Shown: one piece after another, positions 51,315 through 64,000 of the stretch
How the letters are laid out: each line of letters opens with the position of its first letter
How positions within the stretch are numbered: position 1 is the first letter of the stretch
NCBI GenBank assembly: GCA_008694505.1
Contig: VZDJ01000623.1
Coordinates: 9,739,112 to 9,803,111, forward strand
Direction: 5' to 3'
Length of the DNA stretch: 64,000 bases
From: Cyanoderma ruficeps
Taxonomy: Eukaryota > Chordata > Aves > Passeriformes > Timaliidae
Translations under genes and position numbers: made by a program
Notes under the pieces: generated by a model
The model's database searches: none
Seen by the model: the letters and a program-made list of their open reading frames with translations, nothing else
What the model was told of the DNA's origin: nothing

Positions 51315-51330
51315 CTTTGCGCGAGTTCAT
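51315..51330 (-). CDS. Candidate coding exon 1 of minus-strand gene (MNSRK)
   Basis: The minus-strand ATG at 51330, with G at -3 (GGGCG-ATG), opens MNSRK. It ends at 51315 in GCAAAG|GTACCG, phase 1. Joined to the exon at 51212 it gives MNSRK-VLALQARR with no frame break, which is the reason for choosing this start. The first intron would be only 102 bp (51213-51314) and very GC-rich. The donor is imperfect at +4 and +5. Alternative: exon 1 is non-coding and translation starts elsewhere. The 5' UTR extends right into the island. Confidence 0.5.
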
Positions 51331-51508
51331 CGCCCGGCACTGCGCGCTGCTCGGCGGGCGCGCCGCTCCCCGGCTCCGCTCCGGGCTGCGATCCCGGCTG
51401 CGATCTCCGCTCCGCTCCCGGCCCCGCCGCCAGCCGCCACCGCGCGCCCGGCACTGTCCGGCAGCATCGGCACCGCCGCCCCGCGCCCGCCCCGCGCCGC
51501 CGCCGCCG

Positions 51509-51520
51509 CTGCGCAGGCGC
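51509..51520. promoter_or_regulatory. NRF1-like site in CpG island 2
   Basis: CTGCGCAGGCGC resembles the NRF1 palindrome (two GCGC half-sites around CA or CAG), a common element in CpG-island promoters. It lies about 180 bp upstream of the candidate MNSRK start on the minus strand, near the expected transcription start. Confidence 0.4.
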
Positions 51521-54500
51521 GGCCGAGCCGGCGGGGCCGCGGCCGGAAAGGCGCGGGCGGGGCGGGGCGCGGCAGGTGGCGGCGGGCGGGCGCACCTGAG
51601 GCGGGAGCGGCCCCGCGGCCACCGCCGCCGAGGTGGGGCTTTGTCGGGCTGTCGAGCGCAAATGGGAATTAATTTTGCCAAGTTTTTGTTCGTGGTCGGA
51701 GTAGCGGAGCGATTCGCCCAGTTGCTGTGCCACGTTGGGAGGTGTGGCAAGGGGCAGAGGAGAGAGGCGTCAGGCTCTCCCACAGGAGCAGCTGGGGCGA
51801 GATCAGCTTGAGCTTGTCCCGAAACCTGTGTGGGGTGAGATGCCAGAACCAATTAACCTCGTGGCCAAATCCAGGGAAATTAGATTGCCTTAATTCTGAT
51901 TCTCACTAAGTTGTTTGATTATCGTGACGGACAACTCTTGGCAATTGGTTTTTTCCTGCCTGCCAAAGGCATCTTGTTTGCCCATGGTACCAGACACTGC
52001 TCAGGTTTGGCATAGTAATGGCCCACTGAACACTGTTCCTTCTTACTTGAGCTGTGCACAGCACGGCTCAGTGCTTGACAGTGTTATAACTGAAATTTTG
52101 TGCCATCTCTTGCCTGGGGGCAACTATGATCTGGGTAATGTCCAAAGCTCCAGTCTAAGTGTGAGGTTTGTCTGGATTATCTTCACGTGGCACTGGAATT
52201 CCAAGGCATAGTAACAGGAAAATAACGGGATGGTCATTAAATTCTGAGGCAGAACCACCTCCCTAAATGGCAACACAAAGAATCCATAAGGATGATCTTA
52301 AAAGCAGCTGCAGTCAAGGCATTATGAGAGTGAAGAGAACTTGCAGGAATTGCTGGTCTTAAGTAATTGGATCTTTGAGATTTCATCTAGACAGAAAATT
52401 GAATCCCTAGGTCTGGTTAGTTCAGCTTAGGAGGGGCAGAGCCACAGAAAGATAAAGCTAGACATCACAAAAAGGAGGCACCGCACTGTATAATGCTTCT
52501 TTATCTGACTAGAGAGCCTGGTGAACAGAAAACAATAGGACCATGAAGTTTGTAAACTGTAGCTCTCACAAGGCATCCCAGCTGCATTTCTAAATCAAAA
52601 CATTTTCTGTGTCCCATTCTCCATCATATAAGTACACAGGAAATAAACATATCCAGTATAAACTGCTACCAGTAATGTGCAACACTGGTAGGTTACATTT
52701 CTCCCTTACTGTAGTTAGTCTTTTAGGTCAGTGTGATAGATTAGGTAACAGAAAGCTTTATTGAAATTTTGAAAGCTTTCTGCCAAGAAAGTTTAGATGC
52801 ATGAACATGAATAATAGCTGAATGTTAAAAAAGCAGACTATGTATTTACTCATTGTTTCCAGGCTAATTTTAGCTTCACTGGTTAAATTGTGGGTCTGCA
52901 TGAATACTTGTTCCTGTGTAGAGAATGAGAGAGAGAAGCAATACAATTGATGATGGAGAAAACAATACGACTTGCTTTTTTTCTTTGTCAGGGCTGCATT
53001 AAAGTTGTATTGTAGCTATGGTTCTAGAACAGAAACCATACCAGGGTCCTGATCATCTTTTCAGCAACTTGTGTGCCATTCCATTTACTTTACCAGAAAT
53101 TTTATATGTAGAACTGATTGGACAATTGGGTCTTAGATAAGTACAGGGAGCTTTGCTTACATCAACAGGATTATAAATCCACCAGATCTGGAGTCAGGAA
53201 GGAATTTCCCTCACGAGCATAATGTCAGCAGCATAATCAGGGCAAAGGAACAAGCTGCCAGCACACAGAGAAAGGAATTGTTAGGACCAGGTGGGTGTAT
53301 GCTACACACACAGTTTCACTCAGTTCTAGTGGAAACATATTTTGGGACCGTATTTTATTGAGGTTTTGTTGTTTTCTTCCTCCTCTACCTTGCCAAGCAT
53401 CACTCAGAGAATGATCATGACGAAGTGCAAAAAAATCACTGAGACTCTATGTATGTATAGAGGATTACCATGTGCAATTAAATGACTGGAGAGTAAATTA
53501 AGGTCAGTAGAGGCTAAACATATTTCAGAGAATGAAAAAATAAAAACCAACAAACCCCCACCCTATTTCTCAGACTTAAGAGAATTACTCCCTGAGAACA
53601 CAAATAGCAAATGAAATTTTAAAAAATTACAAGAATAATTTTATTTATGTGCTTGTTAAGGAAGAGTCTACTCTGTTTATTTGAATGCACTCATTTCAGG
53701 GAAATTTTCCATCTTCATTTAAATATACATATTTTTCAAAAGGAAATTATGAGCCAAGAGAGAAGACAGACTAAATAGCAAAAGGCAGCATTTGCAAAAT
53801 CACTGTACAACATAAAGGTCGACTGAGCCAGAATGTATCTGCCTGTCTCTCTCTGAACACTTTATGGGAACAGGTGTCTGATTTGTTGCAGGGATTACCA
53901 TAGAGCTCATTCACTCAGGGGAAAGGTGCTGTGAGGTTCAGGTGGTATGACCTATGCTGAAGGGAGGGACAACAGCAGATTTAGGTAATCTTAGGTGTAA
54001 ACATCAGCAGAGAAGAAGAATTAAGTACCAAATTATGGTATGGTATTTTTGCCTATCTATAATATAGCTTGGACCCAATACCCACAGGTATGTGGTTTGT
54101 TTCCTTTTGACCTAGCTTTGAAATATTCCCTTACATATGAAGACTAACTTTTCCTTCTGTACAGAATAAGAAGTTACCTAGCAGCAGTCCTGTAAACATA
54201 ATACTGTCATCTATCTGAGAATAACTGAAAATTCTTCCTTCAGAAGAGGGATGTTAGAAAATTTTGCTCTGATTTCTGTACCACTTCCTTTTAGCACTGC
54301 TTTTCCCACTCCGTAGTAGCATGGGCTCATATCCTTATTTCTGCACTTCTCAGAAATCAGAATATGAGCCAACTTCACACTGCTCTTGCACAGAATGGAA
54401 GAAACATGAAATAACACATAAGGCAGAGGAAGGAAAAAACCCAACAAAATGATAAGTGGTGGAAAAAGGAAAAAGAAAAATGTAGTGAAAGGAAATTCCC

Positions 54501-57500
54501 AATTACAAGCGAGCTCTCATTAATATGCAAGTCCAGCTTTCTCATCCTCTCGCCTTTCATTGTTGTCTCTTGTTCTTTCAGTTCCCACCCCCATTCTGAA
54601 GTTCTTTAAGTATGACACACCCAAGGAGGCATACAAACAATGAGTCTGTCCTTCTCTTGCTCACTTGAAGAATTTTCTGTGTACCGAAGTGGGTTTTTTC
54701 CTCTAGTGTGTACACAAAGCAGAGGACAATTCTTCGCTTGGTTTTGAGCAACACAGACAACGAATTTACAGATAGGAAGGATTAAGCAACAGTAGCTAAG
54801 TAGCCGAGTTTCTTGTAAGGTCAAGACTATTGGCTCATCAGTGCCTAAGTATAACCAGTTAACATTAATAGGAGCATTGCACAAGTTAAACAAGAAAAGT
54901 AGGCTGATATCTCGGTAGTGTGATGAGAAAAAATAGCAGGAAGCATGAGTTGGGATTTCCAAAAAAAAACGAGGTTAGAAATTCCTCAGTTTAGATTCCT
55001 GGCTCATTCACTGATTCACTGTGCCCTTCCTAAAGCAAATTACATGACTCACTTGACTAATTTTCTTCATCTATAAAATGGTACAGTGCATGCCAGCTAC
55101 ACAGAGTTTACATTGGTACAGAACTCTTGTTTATCAAGTTAATTTGGATTACTAATAAAAGAGGAAAGACATAAAGGACAAAGCAGACCGGTTTAACACC
55201 AATTTGACATGAAATTAAAGACTAACCTGTGCCCAGAAATAGCTGCATCAACCCAGATATGTATAGAACGTTGTCTAAAATAGGGCATGGACTAGCATGA
55301 CTTAACTCAGATCTGAAATAGAATTGAAACAGACTCTGGCAATATTTTTATGAAAATATTTCTTCTAGTGTTGAAGCACTCAGGTTTTCAGAATGACTCA
55401 TTCTAGCTTCCCCCATTACTTCCAGCAGGCTCCCAAACACCCCTTCAACTAAACTTCCCCCAGTTTCCTGGCTCTTTGTCTTAAATTTCTTCATTAGACT
55501 CCTCTCCTGGTTCCCAGCTCTTTACCCAGTTTGCCCTTCCCATCTTGACCTGCATCATCTCCTTTTTCAAATATATTGTCTGTTTTTTATTCTGTTTAAA
55601 CTGGATGGCTTCTTCCTTCATGCTGATTAGAGATCAGCAAGGGAAGAAAGGACCACTGTCAACCTCAACACAAGAAATTATGGCAAAAGTTTCTCAGCAG
55701 TGATGCAGTGATGTTTAGATTCAGTCCTACTATTCCTTTCTGATTGGCAGCTATGCAGTCTGCTCATGCATGTGAGAAATTCATCTGCTAAGTAAGCATG
55801 GAATATTTTCAAACTTAGTTATTAAACACTCACATGTCACCAACATGCGCAAAATGCTGTTTTACAAAGTCTCATAATTTGCCCACACTGAAGCAGATTT
55901 TCGTGAGGATTTCAATGGCACATCTTCAATATTAGGGCCTCTTCCTGTGAAATCTCAGCCTCCTACTCAAAGGTAGGGATTGCCAACCAGTGAGATGAGA
56001 ATCCATTAGAAATCAGATGCAGGGCTTACCCTGTTTCTCTTCACTTGGACTGCACAAACAATAGTCACAATGAGAACAATAAGGGACAAACCTAAGCTTA
56101 AGCGTAATGTAAGAGGAAGCAATGGACTCATTTTCTCTGAAAGAATAAAGCTTCTTCCTTTCCTTTTACCTCCCCTGTACTTTTACTTGATACAAGATGT
56201 TTTCACAGCCTTCAGAAAATTCAGACACCAGCTGATTAGCAAGACAATGCCATGTTATGTCAGTGGTACCCCAAAAGTCCTTTCTTCACACATCCTGCAG
56301 TGTGACATCGCTACAACTCCCTCGCCAACACCCTTCTGGGAAATTAACAGCCATTACCCCACTGTTGCTCAGTGAGGACCAGTGTTCCTTTACAAACTTT
56401 CAGATTACAATGCATTCTGACATAAACTTCTGTGAGAGGAACGGCCAGTAAAGAAGCACTGGCCAAACAAGTTTGTCTGGGTACAGTTCCAGAGCTTCAT
56501 CTTGACAGCAGATTTGTCCTCTTTCATAGGAAGCAACCATTTGGTAAAGAATGGCTCAGTTACATTGGCAATGTGCGTTAGTAGCTACAGTTATCAGTAT
56601 ACTATTGTTTGCCATTAATACACAGAACATTACCTCTTTTGCTTAATTAGTTTTGACTACATACTGAATCTAAGGAATTACTGGGCTAGAGGGGCATTTC
56701 CAAGAAGTGGCTGAGCATTTTTTTCATATTATCAAAACAGCATTCTTTTAAAAGTACTAATTATTTCATTACTCAGCATGGGATATTTCATTCCATATGA
56801 TTAAACTTTTACAAAGTTAGCAGTAACTGGATCTTACAAAGTGAAATGTCAGCCAGCTTCATAGTCATAGGCACTACCAGCCTGGTTCATAACTGGTATG
56901 AACTAGCCACTCAGTTTCATTCTGTCTGTGTAAGCCTGTAATGTATCTATACCATGTAAAACAGCAACAGGAATTTTTTCAAAAGCAGAAAATCTTACAG
57001 CTAATTGTTAAAATAAAAACAGAAGTAGCTTAACTTGTTAGCCAACCTTGTTAGCCTTCACAAAGAGCACACATGAATGAATCTTGTTATTTTCAAAGAG
57101 CTGAAGAAAGACTGATTATCCACCTCTAGGCATGGGAAATTCCCTGTGCTCCTACTATAAGATGTGTAACATTAAATCACAGTGAAAATATTATAAACAG
57201 TCAGCTATGTTCATTCAAAGCACAGAGAATTAATCTACTGCAATTTGGCTCTGTGCATTGTTTCTTAGAAATTAATTCCGTGGGCTTGATTTTTTGGGTT
57301 TGATTTAATCATGTTTTACGCCCACTTTGCCATTCATTGTAGTAACACAAATGACTCTGGTAGGAAATATTCACATGCTTCTGCCTTCAGAGCTGCAAAC
57401 TATTATAATAAACATTAAGAATGTAAATATTGTCACCAAAGAGTATGCCTTCATTGCACTCTTTACTCAAGTCAGGCCTTTAAAGTCACTACACTGTTAG

Positions 57501-58181
57501 AATATATTCCCACAATAAGTCTGTCTATTTACAGTAACTTTTAAGCCATGAAGATTTTTACCCATTTTCCAGAACACTCAGTGCCTTACTAGCAGGGCTG
57601 CCATGGTACAAATAAACCACAAAACTAAAGAATTACGGCTTTTTCAGTTCCTAGTGAGGAAGAAATACAGTGTAGGAAAGTGATTTCTTCTTTTTTCAGA
57701 TAAACTTGTTTTGAAAATAAGATGTTTTATTTTCTTCAAACACTAGTTGTAATAGGTATATAAGTCCATTTCCTAAAATCTCCTTCTCTATCCTAACTTA
57801 TGCATTATTCTTAAAGTAAGCACAAAATTGCAGAAAACTGCAGAAAAAGCAGAATGGCAAGAACCAATTGCAAAATGGTGATAGAATGTGTAACTGATTA
57901 GTTGATGGTAGGATACATCCAAATCAACATGTTTACCAATATCTTGGCACTATTTGCATTCAGTGGAACAATGCACTGGACCATTTATATGGGAGCAGAA
58001 GCAAGAAACAATACTGCAAACTCAATACACTCAGAGCATGCTTCTTATCATTGAAAACCCAAGAGAACAGGTTTTCTATGTCTTCCTTTGAACTGTAGTT
58101 GAAATCCATGTGGAAATATGATAATGCTGATAGTTTTTTGTACACACCAATTTATCTAAGACTGTTCTGCTTATAATAACA

Positions 58182-58243
58182 ATGGTTGGACTTGACAATC
58201 CTAAAGGTCTTTTCCAACCTAAACAGTTCTAAGAGACTATGAT
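58182..58243 (+). mobile_element. CR1 LINE 3' tail, sense on +
   Basis: About 60 bp beginning ATGGTTGGACTTGACAATC, running through AAAGGTCTTTTCCAACCTAAA and ending in a degenerate ATTCTATGA-type tail (GTTCTAAGAGACTATGAT). This is the terminal signature of an avian CR1, severely 5' truncated. Confidence 0.9.
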
Positions 58244-61200
58244 CTTTGCCTGCCCTGATCAAATTTTTGAATAAGGCTCCTTGTCCTTTCTTTTCCCCAA
58301 AATAATACATAGTTCAAGGTTAAGAACTCTGTTTCAAACTATAGTACTGCATGAAATAGTACTGGGAATTTACCTGCAAATAAAAAAGTATGCAGAAATC
58401 TTATTTGCAGTGAAATCAATCTCGAATGCAATGGAAGTCTGCTTTGCGAGCAAACTATTATCCTTTTCTCTAGAGTTTGCCTGGTCCTCATATAAAAGAA
58501 TTACATATGTCCAAATAGTCTTTCATTTCAGAAGTTAATGATTGGCTATTACTCTTTAAAATCTGGAACTGCCTAGCCAGCTGAAGAACCTGATTATGGG
58601 AAATACATGTCTCCTGTATATCACCTGGTAAAAACGGGGGTACTACAGCTTATTGGACATGAGGGGAAAGACCTACTCAATAAACTGTTCTTGATTTTGT
58701 AATATGTATTCTAACTTTCCAGTTGTTCTCTAAACAATTGGCAACTACTTCTCTTCTCCCTTTTCAGAACTCAAGATGCACATTAGGCCCGCCCATGTTC
58801 AAGGTTTATTTGCAGCAAGTTATCCTTGAATCTTTGTTGGTTTTGTTTTGTTGGGGTTTTTTAGCTGTTGTTGGATAAGGGTCCTTTTCACCAAATGCAT
58901 ATCTGATTTGGCCCACAGAGAGAAGAAAGAAAAAAAAGTGTCACCCTATAACACTTTGTATCATGCTGAGCCTTAAATTAATATTTTATGTGCTTACTGT
59001 GCTTTCATTTCATCTCTTTTTTCTGTTCAGAAACAGTTGTATTGCTTGCTGCCAGTATACAGAGCCTATAATGTTTCATATTAATGCATTCTTACACAGA
59101 GACTCTGATGGTTAGGGAGGCCTTGGCTGAGGGATGGGAGCTGTCAGATAAAAGGGATGTTTACCAGTTAAGGTTTCAAACAGCAATGCCATGAGAATAT
59201 ATTAATCAGTTGGAGATCCCAGACTGGAAGAGGAAACAACTTTTCCTTGTATCTGCTAGAACATCATTTTAGTCAGCAGGCAATTAGCCAACCACTGGAT
59301 GGAGAGAGACAGAAAGCTGCAGAACAGATACAGGGAGTTCTCTCCAACAATTTCACTGACCGCTGTGCTTTTCCTCATATTTCAGTCATTTGTAAGACTT
59401 ATCAAGCAAGATCAAGGAAAATACGCAGTTGAACATTAAAAGGATCCTGAATTATAATGCTAAGGCTAGCTAAAAATAAATCTGATTCTTATCTTTTTGG
59501 CTGGAAGGTATCCTATGAACTAAAAGAGACAAGAGACCAGACACCGCAAATACAAAATTATTTCTGCACTTAATACATGTGGGATTTAGCATGGGCATTC
59601 CCTGGAACAGTGCTTTAATGCTAGTACTTGTGTGACACAAAATTCAGGTGTAAATAAAAAGGTAGGCACTTGGTTCTCACAAAGCATCTAATCCCAGCTT
59701 TCGGTAAGTTTAATAGTTACCAGTTAAACCATGCCTAGAGAAAATTGTTAATTGCATAGGTAAATTTTCACCAGTTGGAATTTATATTGGATTCTATGTG
59801 CACATACCCAGTAGAATAAGGGTCCCAAGGGAAAAAGGAGACAGAAGTTACAACTCCTGTCCTTAACCAAAGGAGCAGTCATACTACACCATCTGCTATC
59901 CCCCATACTAATTAATACCTGCACAGGTAATGTTGTGGTGGTGCCGTAATCCTGTCCATTTTACACAGTTGCTGTTACCAGTTCTGTTCTTGTGTGAGTC
60001 TGTCCTTTGGTATTGTCATGGTCCCTGTCCATTTGGTTGTTTTTGAGACCTGCTCTACATTGCAGTTACCACTTCACTACCTCTGCTGAAGGGATTTCTT
60101 ACAGTACAGCCCTTTTTGCCCCAGTCTAAAATCTGATACAAACTGTTCTGCCTCAAAAGCTGTCCAGTGTGAACGGACATGCAGATGTACTTTATTTTCT
60201 TTTTCTGATATGGAATGACTCCCTGCTTGATTCTTTTATTATGAGACTTATAGAAAGTGTTTATCTGTTAGAGTTTGCCACCCTGAATTATCTTTTTTCC
60301 TGTCTTCACCCTAGAGGACCACTAGAAGGTTGTGCAAGTCTCCAGCTAGATCATAGATTGCCCAGCCACAGCTGTCCCAGAAGTCTCTTTTTGCATTGCT
60401 TAAATGAAATAGCTGTACAGAAATGGAGAAAGTCATGTGGAAACAGGGACTTAAACTGCTGTATGTAACCGTACGGTTCTTCATGGAAAATGAGTGAGCA
60501 GACAGACAAAAATAGAAGTTGTTTTGAAGTGTGCAAGGCCACAGAATAGTATCACTGTGCACATGCTGCAATTTATGTTCACACTGCTAAATAGGCGGGA
60601 TGGATACCAAATGACTTTAATTTATTCACTCAGCCAGGCAGATAAGACTAGACTCAGGGGACCTCAAGAACATTTCCTAATATGACTTTTTGAGGAAGAG
60701 ATTGCAAGGTATAAAAGTATAAGCCATGCTTCCTCTCCTGCCCTATTTTTGGACATCAGTGGCCTTGTGTAACTCTTAACTTTTCCTCTGTCTTAGAAGA
60801 AATGCTTCAGAGTTTCATCACAGTAATTTTAGGTTTTTGTTGTCAGGAACAAACATGCCTTCCTGATTTTTTTTAAATGCCCACTGCAGACAAAGATCCA
60901 GGTGCAACTTGCATAAGCAGGTCTACGTTAGTTCTACATGAGCTAGTCCGGGTACTGTAGCAGCAGCCTGTTATAGGAGACCTGTGGTTACTCTGTGCTA
61001 AATTAGTGAATTAATGAACTAATAACCTAGAAAATTAGCAGGCTACACGGCTGGATACATGCAAGTCAACTAGTTAAAATTAGTTTAAATTTGTTTGAAC
61101 AATCTGTAGTTACTCAAGACCTACAGAGCTGAGAACTGTATCTGTGATCTTGGACCTTAAATTACACTCTGCCATGTAGCAATACATTACAGTGTCATTG

Positions 61201-62664
61201 GCCAGTAGACCACTGAGTCGATCTGAAATTCAGGACCCGGAATGCCCAGCTATTTCTCAGTCGTACTCTGAAATGAAATCCAGCCAGGCTTGACCTTCTC
61301 CACCACCTGGTTTCATGGTTGGAATAATAATTGGGCATGAGGCCAGAAAGCAGCAGTGCTGTGCCCTGGTATGGTCTCTGATCTGGAGGAACTAGGGTTT
61401 GGTTATACTGAGCTGCACAATACTTCGCAGTTTAGACTGGACTTGAGAAAGTTTAGTGTTTATATTAATCGTGTGTTTGTTGAATACTGTGTGTATAAAA
61501 GCCTTTTTTTTCCTTAAATTGAATCACTGCTGAATCATGCTTCCCCAGCAGACAGTTAAAGAACATAAACATTTTAGATTCTTTCCCCGCTTTCCTTAAA
61601 ATAGGGTACCATTAATTTCCTGTTTCTTAAGAGTTATTTTAGGGGCGTTTCTAGGCTTGACCTCTGGATAATCATCCCTCTTTGTATATAGCAATATTTC
61701 ACTCCAACATTTAAGCACTTAGACTTTAAAACATCTCTATTTTTACTACACTCATATTTTAAGGAAAGTTTAATTTAATTAATGAGGTCATGGTACCCTA
61801 ACTCCCAACTTCTGTTTGCAATGTCCAAAAACTTTGCAAAAAAGCTATCTGAAAAGTATCCTGTTTGTTGTCATGCTGCATTTATGTTTGTTTCCTAAGC
61901 AATACAACAAAGACATCTATTAATGAAGAGCAGACACTCACAGTTAACCATAGACACAGTTTTTTAATCAAGTAGCATTTAATTAAATTGGAAAATCATC
62001 CTTTTGTAGGGCCCAAAGTGGAGCCTAAACAGAGATATATGTCAAATTGCTCTTCTTTGAATAAGCACTACAGCTTGCAAGACAGTAATTTTTAAATGTC
62101 AAGAAACATTAGCACCAGAACACTTGAAATGCCAGAAATTTTTATTTAAGTTTTCAGAGTTTTCTCGCTAAATAACTTATTCATCTCATAACTCATTTAA
62201 CCTCCTTCTTAATTTCTGTTTCTGAAGTGGAAAATTATTTGTTTCTAAGTGCAAGCAATCCCATACTCTAAGTTAATTAAAACATCTACATGAAATATCC
62301 ATACAGCTATCTTAATTAGTTTTTTACTCCTGTTATAATTTTTAGTGGGACTTCTATTAGTATTTTCTTAGCATATGTTCCAAGGAAACAAGATTTGTTT
62401 GAAGGGTTGGTCTCCCTCTGATATATTTCTAATTAATAGTCTGATTTTAAATGAAGCTGGCAGTGGGTTCCTCTGCCAGTTATTAAGTCTCAAAGTTACT
62501 GTGAGGACACTAGGGATAGCCACCACTGATGTGTCTCTTGACAGCAAACGAAGGAGAACTGAGAAGCCTTCTACTCTATTTGGCAGGATTTGAATGAGTC
62601 AACCCATTTGCCTACTGTGGTCTCGGCAACAAGCTGGTAAAAGGCAAGCAGAGGGTGTACAAAT

Positions 62665-62704
62665 GATGTACAAATGACTGGAATGATGTACAAATTACTA
62701 GAAT
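62665..62704. repeat. Two-copy 20-bp tandem duplication
   Basis: Two adjacent units, GATGTACAAATGACTGGAAT and GATGTACAAATTACTAGAAT, differ at two positions. A partial third copy (GTGTACAAAT) precedes them. A small local duplication with no evident function. Confidence 0.85.
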
Positions 62705-64000
62705 TACAAGGTGGGGGGAAGGCATCTGAGGTATAGAAGGGAGCACAGGAAGCAAAGAGAAAGACTGGAAGAATATTTTGATGGCATCCTAGTTGGAAGT
62801 TGTAATGAACACAGAATACAAATTTGTCAAAAAACAACCTACATTGGTTTTACTACTTATGAAACACAGTAGTGGTTTAGGCACAGTCTTATTTTTAATG
62901 TTTGTGATTTATATGTAAGAGAGATTTTAAAAGAGACATTGAATCCTATGCCTTTGTTCTGATTGCGAGATGGAAGAAAAATTGCAAAGTTATGATTTTA
63001 AGATAATACTTTCTAATTTGCACCAAGTTCAAGACCTTCTCATTTTCTTTCTCATGGACCAGCTGAACTGCATTCTTCCCAATGTCTAAATCTGTTCATA
63101 TTTTTACCAGTGTGTACAAATATATCTGAAGCCAAATAAATAGAGATATTTTGTGGGTATTCTTAGCTCAGAAAGTATACCTGCCTCTAGGTCAGTTATG
63201 TGAACCATCCAGACTTAAAGCAGAAAATCAGAATTTACCATGTTGTTCTTTAAAGCAAATAATGGATTTTTTAGTCTGAGCTGCAGCTTTGTTTAAGGCA
63301 CATTGTTTCAGCTGCAGCCATGAAATGACTCAAGCTGCCTGCTTGTTGAGTGTGTGTTTATATGGCAAACCTTGCTGAGAAAAACTGAGCATGCCTTTAT
63401 CAATATGCTTTTATTGCGGATGGGGTGATTCAAGCTACTTGCCCTTGTAATTTTTTCAGGTTTTTTTTTTTAAGTTATGAAAAATCCTGAACCTAAATTC
63501 TTTTAACTTGGGTACAGCACTGTGAGCTGGTTACCTTGAGCTACCTGGAGCTGATCTAGACACCTGGAGCTAAACCCTTCTAAAAATCTGTCTGCAGTGT
63601 ATTGTAGGGCATCTTTTCTCAGTATCAGTTCAATGACAATACTGTGTGCTGCTAGAGGATGCAGAGGCCGTTCACATTCACTACATGAATGCATTTTGTA
63701 AAAATACACACTTAGGAAGGTTTTTTAAGGGATCTCTTCTGAATGTATCTAAGGAAGTATGTGATTGAACAGTTCTGCAGAGGGATGCTTCAAAATGCGT
63801 TAAGAAGCTTTGGTGGTTTATTAGACTGTATGGTTGTCAGCACGAAAAAAAGCATTGGAAATACAATGTATTTGTACATGATTATTCACGTTGCAATTGC
63901 CACTCTATCCTCAGCTGTATTTCTGTAATGGGAAAAGTAACACCAACAAAATGAGTGCAATTATTATTTGTAGACCTCCAGTGACTAACAGTGGCACCAA

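Larger units (their letters stand above)
50775..51660. promoter_or_regulatory. CpG island 2 (promoter of the minus-strand gene)
   Basis: A sharply bounded GC/CpG-rich block of roughly 0.9 kb with repeated GGGCGG/CCGCCC boxes and no TATA box. It contains the two best-supported exons of the window, both on the minus strand, so the main start site should lie around 51.35-51.6 kb. An E-box CACGTG sits at 50775-50780 on its left margin. Long open frames across it (up to 388 codons on +) are arginine/proline/glycine-rich GC artefacts. Divergent transcription to the right is possible, but no plus-strand exon was established. Confidence 0.85.
51900..64000. other. Flank upstream of CpG island 2, no gene recognised
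   Basis: ORFs are 118 codons or shorter and none shows recognisable protein features on either strand. The stretch has one CR1 3' tail (58182-58243) and a 20-bp tandem pair (62665-62704). It reads as intergenic DNA, or as a long intron or 5' region of a divergent transcript. Confidence 0.5.

Noticed and set aside
50645..51811. 388-codon plus-strand open frame across CpG island 2
   Set aside because: It runs through a GC-rich block where stop codons are rare, is Arg/Pro/Gly-rich without domains, and overlaps minus-strand exons with a textbook acceptor and donor. Long frames are open on both strands here.
1..64000. CRISPR arrays, operons, phage or bacterial mobile systems
   Set aside because: The sequence is vertebrate, with CpG islands, GT-AG splice sites, CR1 LINEs and low coding density. 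No spaced direct-repeat array was seen.

Overview
The window reads as nuclear DNA of a vertebrate, most likely a bird. It is AT-rich and poor in open reading frames. It has two compact CpG islands and pieces of CR1 LINEs, the dominant avian retrotransposon, one of which carries a solo endogenous-retrovirus LTR. No long ORF here looks like a conserved intact protein. The protein-coding content appears to be a few short 5' exons of one or two multi-exon genes on the minus strand. I could not name the gene(s) with confidence and leave the symbols empty.

Layout: (1) 1-9.4 kb: non-coding, probably intronic on the minus strand, with an LTR-like decayed repeat near 0.6-1.1 kb. (2) 9.39-10.27 kb: CpG island 1 with up to three minus-strand first-exon candidates, two of them starting with ATG in short open frames. 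(3) 10.5-36.7 kb: a CR1 tail next to the island, then a long gene-free stretch. It holds a perfect 44-bp palindrome, a GGAA microsatellite, a poly-A tract and a recursive-splice-like site. (4) 36.75-38.46 kb: a repeat cluster with a minus-strand CR1 tail and a plus-strand CR1 piece. The plus piece is interrupted by a 627-bp solo LTR flanked by a 5-bp target-site duplication. (5) 38.5-50.8 kb: mostly unique non-coding DNA with one candidate 31-nt micro-exon. (6) 50.8-51.66 kb: CpG island 2 with two well-formed minus-strand coding exons separated by a 102-bp intron. (7) 51.9-64 kb: upstream DNA with no convincing gene and one CR1 3' tail.

The model I favour is one minus-strand gene with two alternative promoters about 41 kb apart, at 51.3 kb and 9.9 kb. 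Each would supply a different short basic or serine-rich N-terminus and splice into exons beyond the left edge of the window. Both leader exons end in the same codon phase (phase 2), as alternative first exons joining a common exon must. This is an inference. Two separate genes in tandem remain possible.
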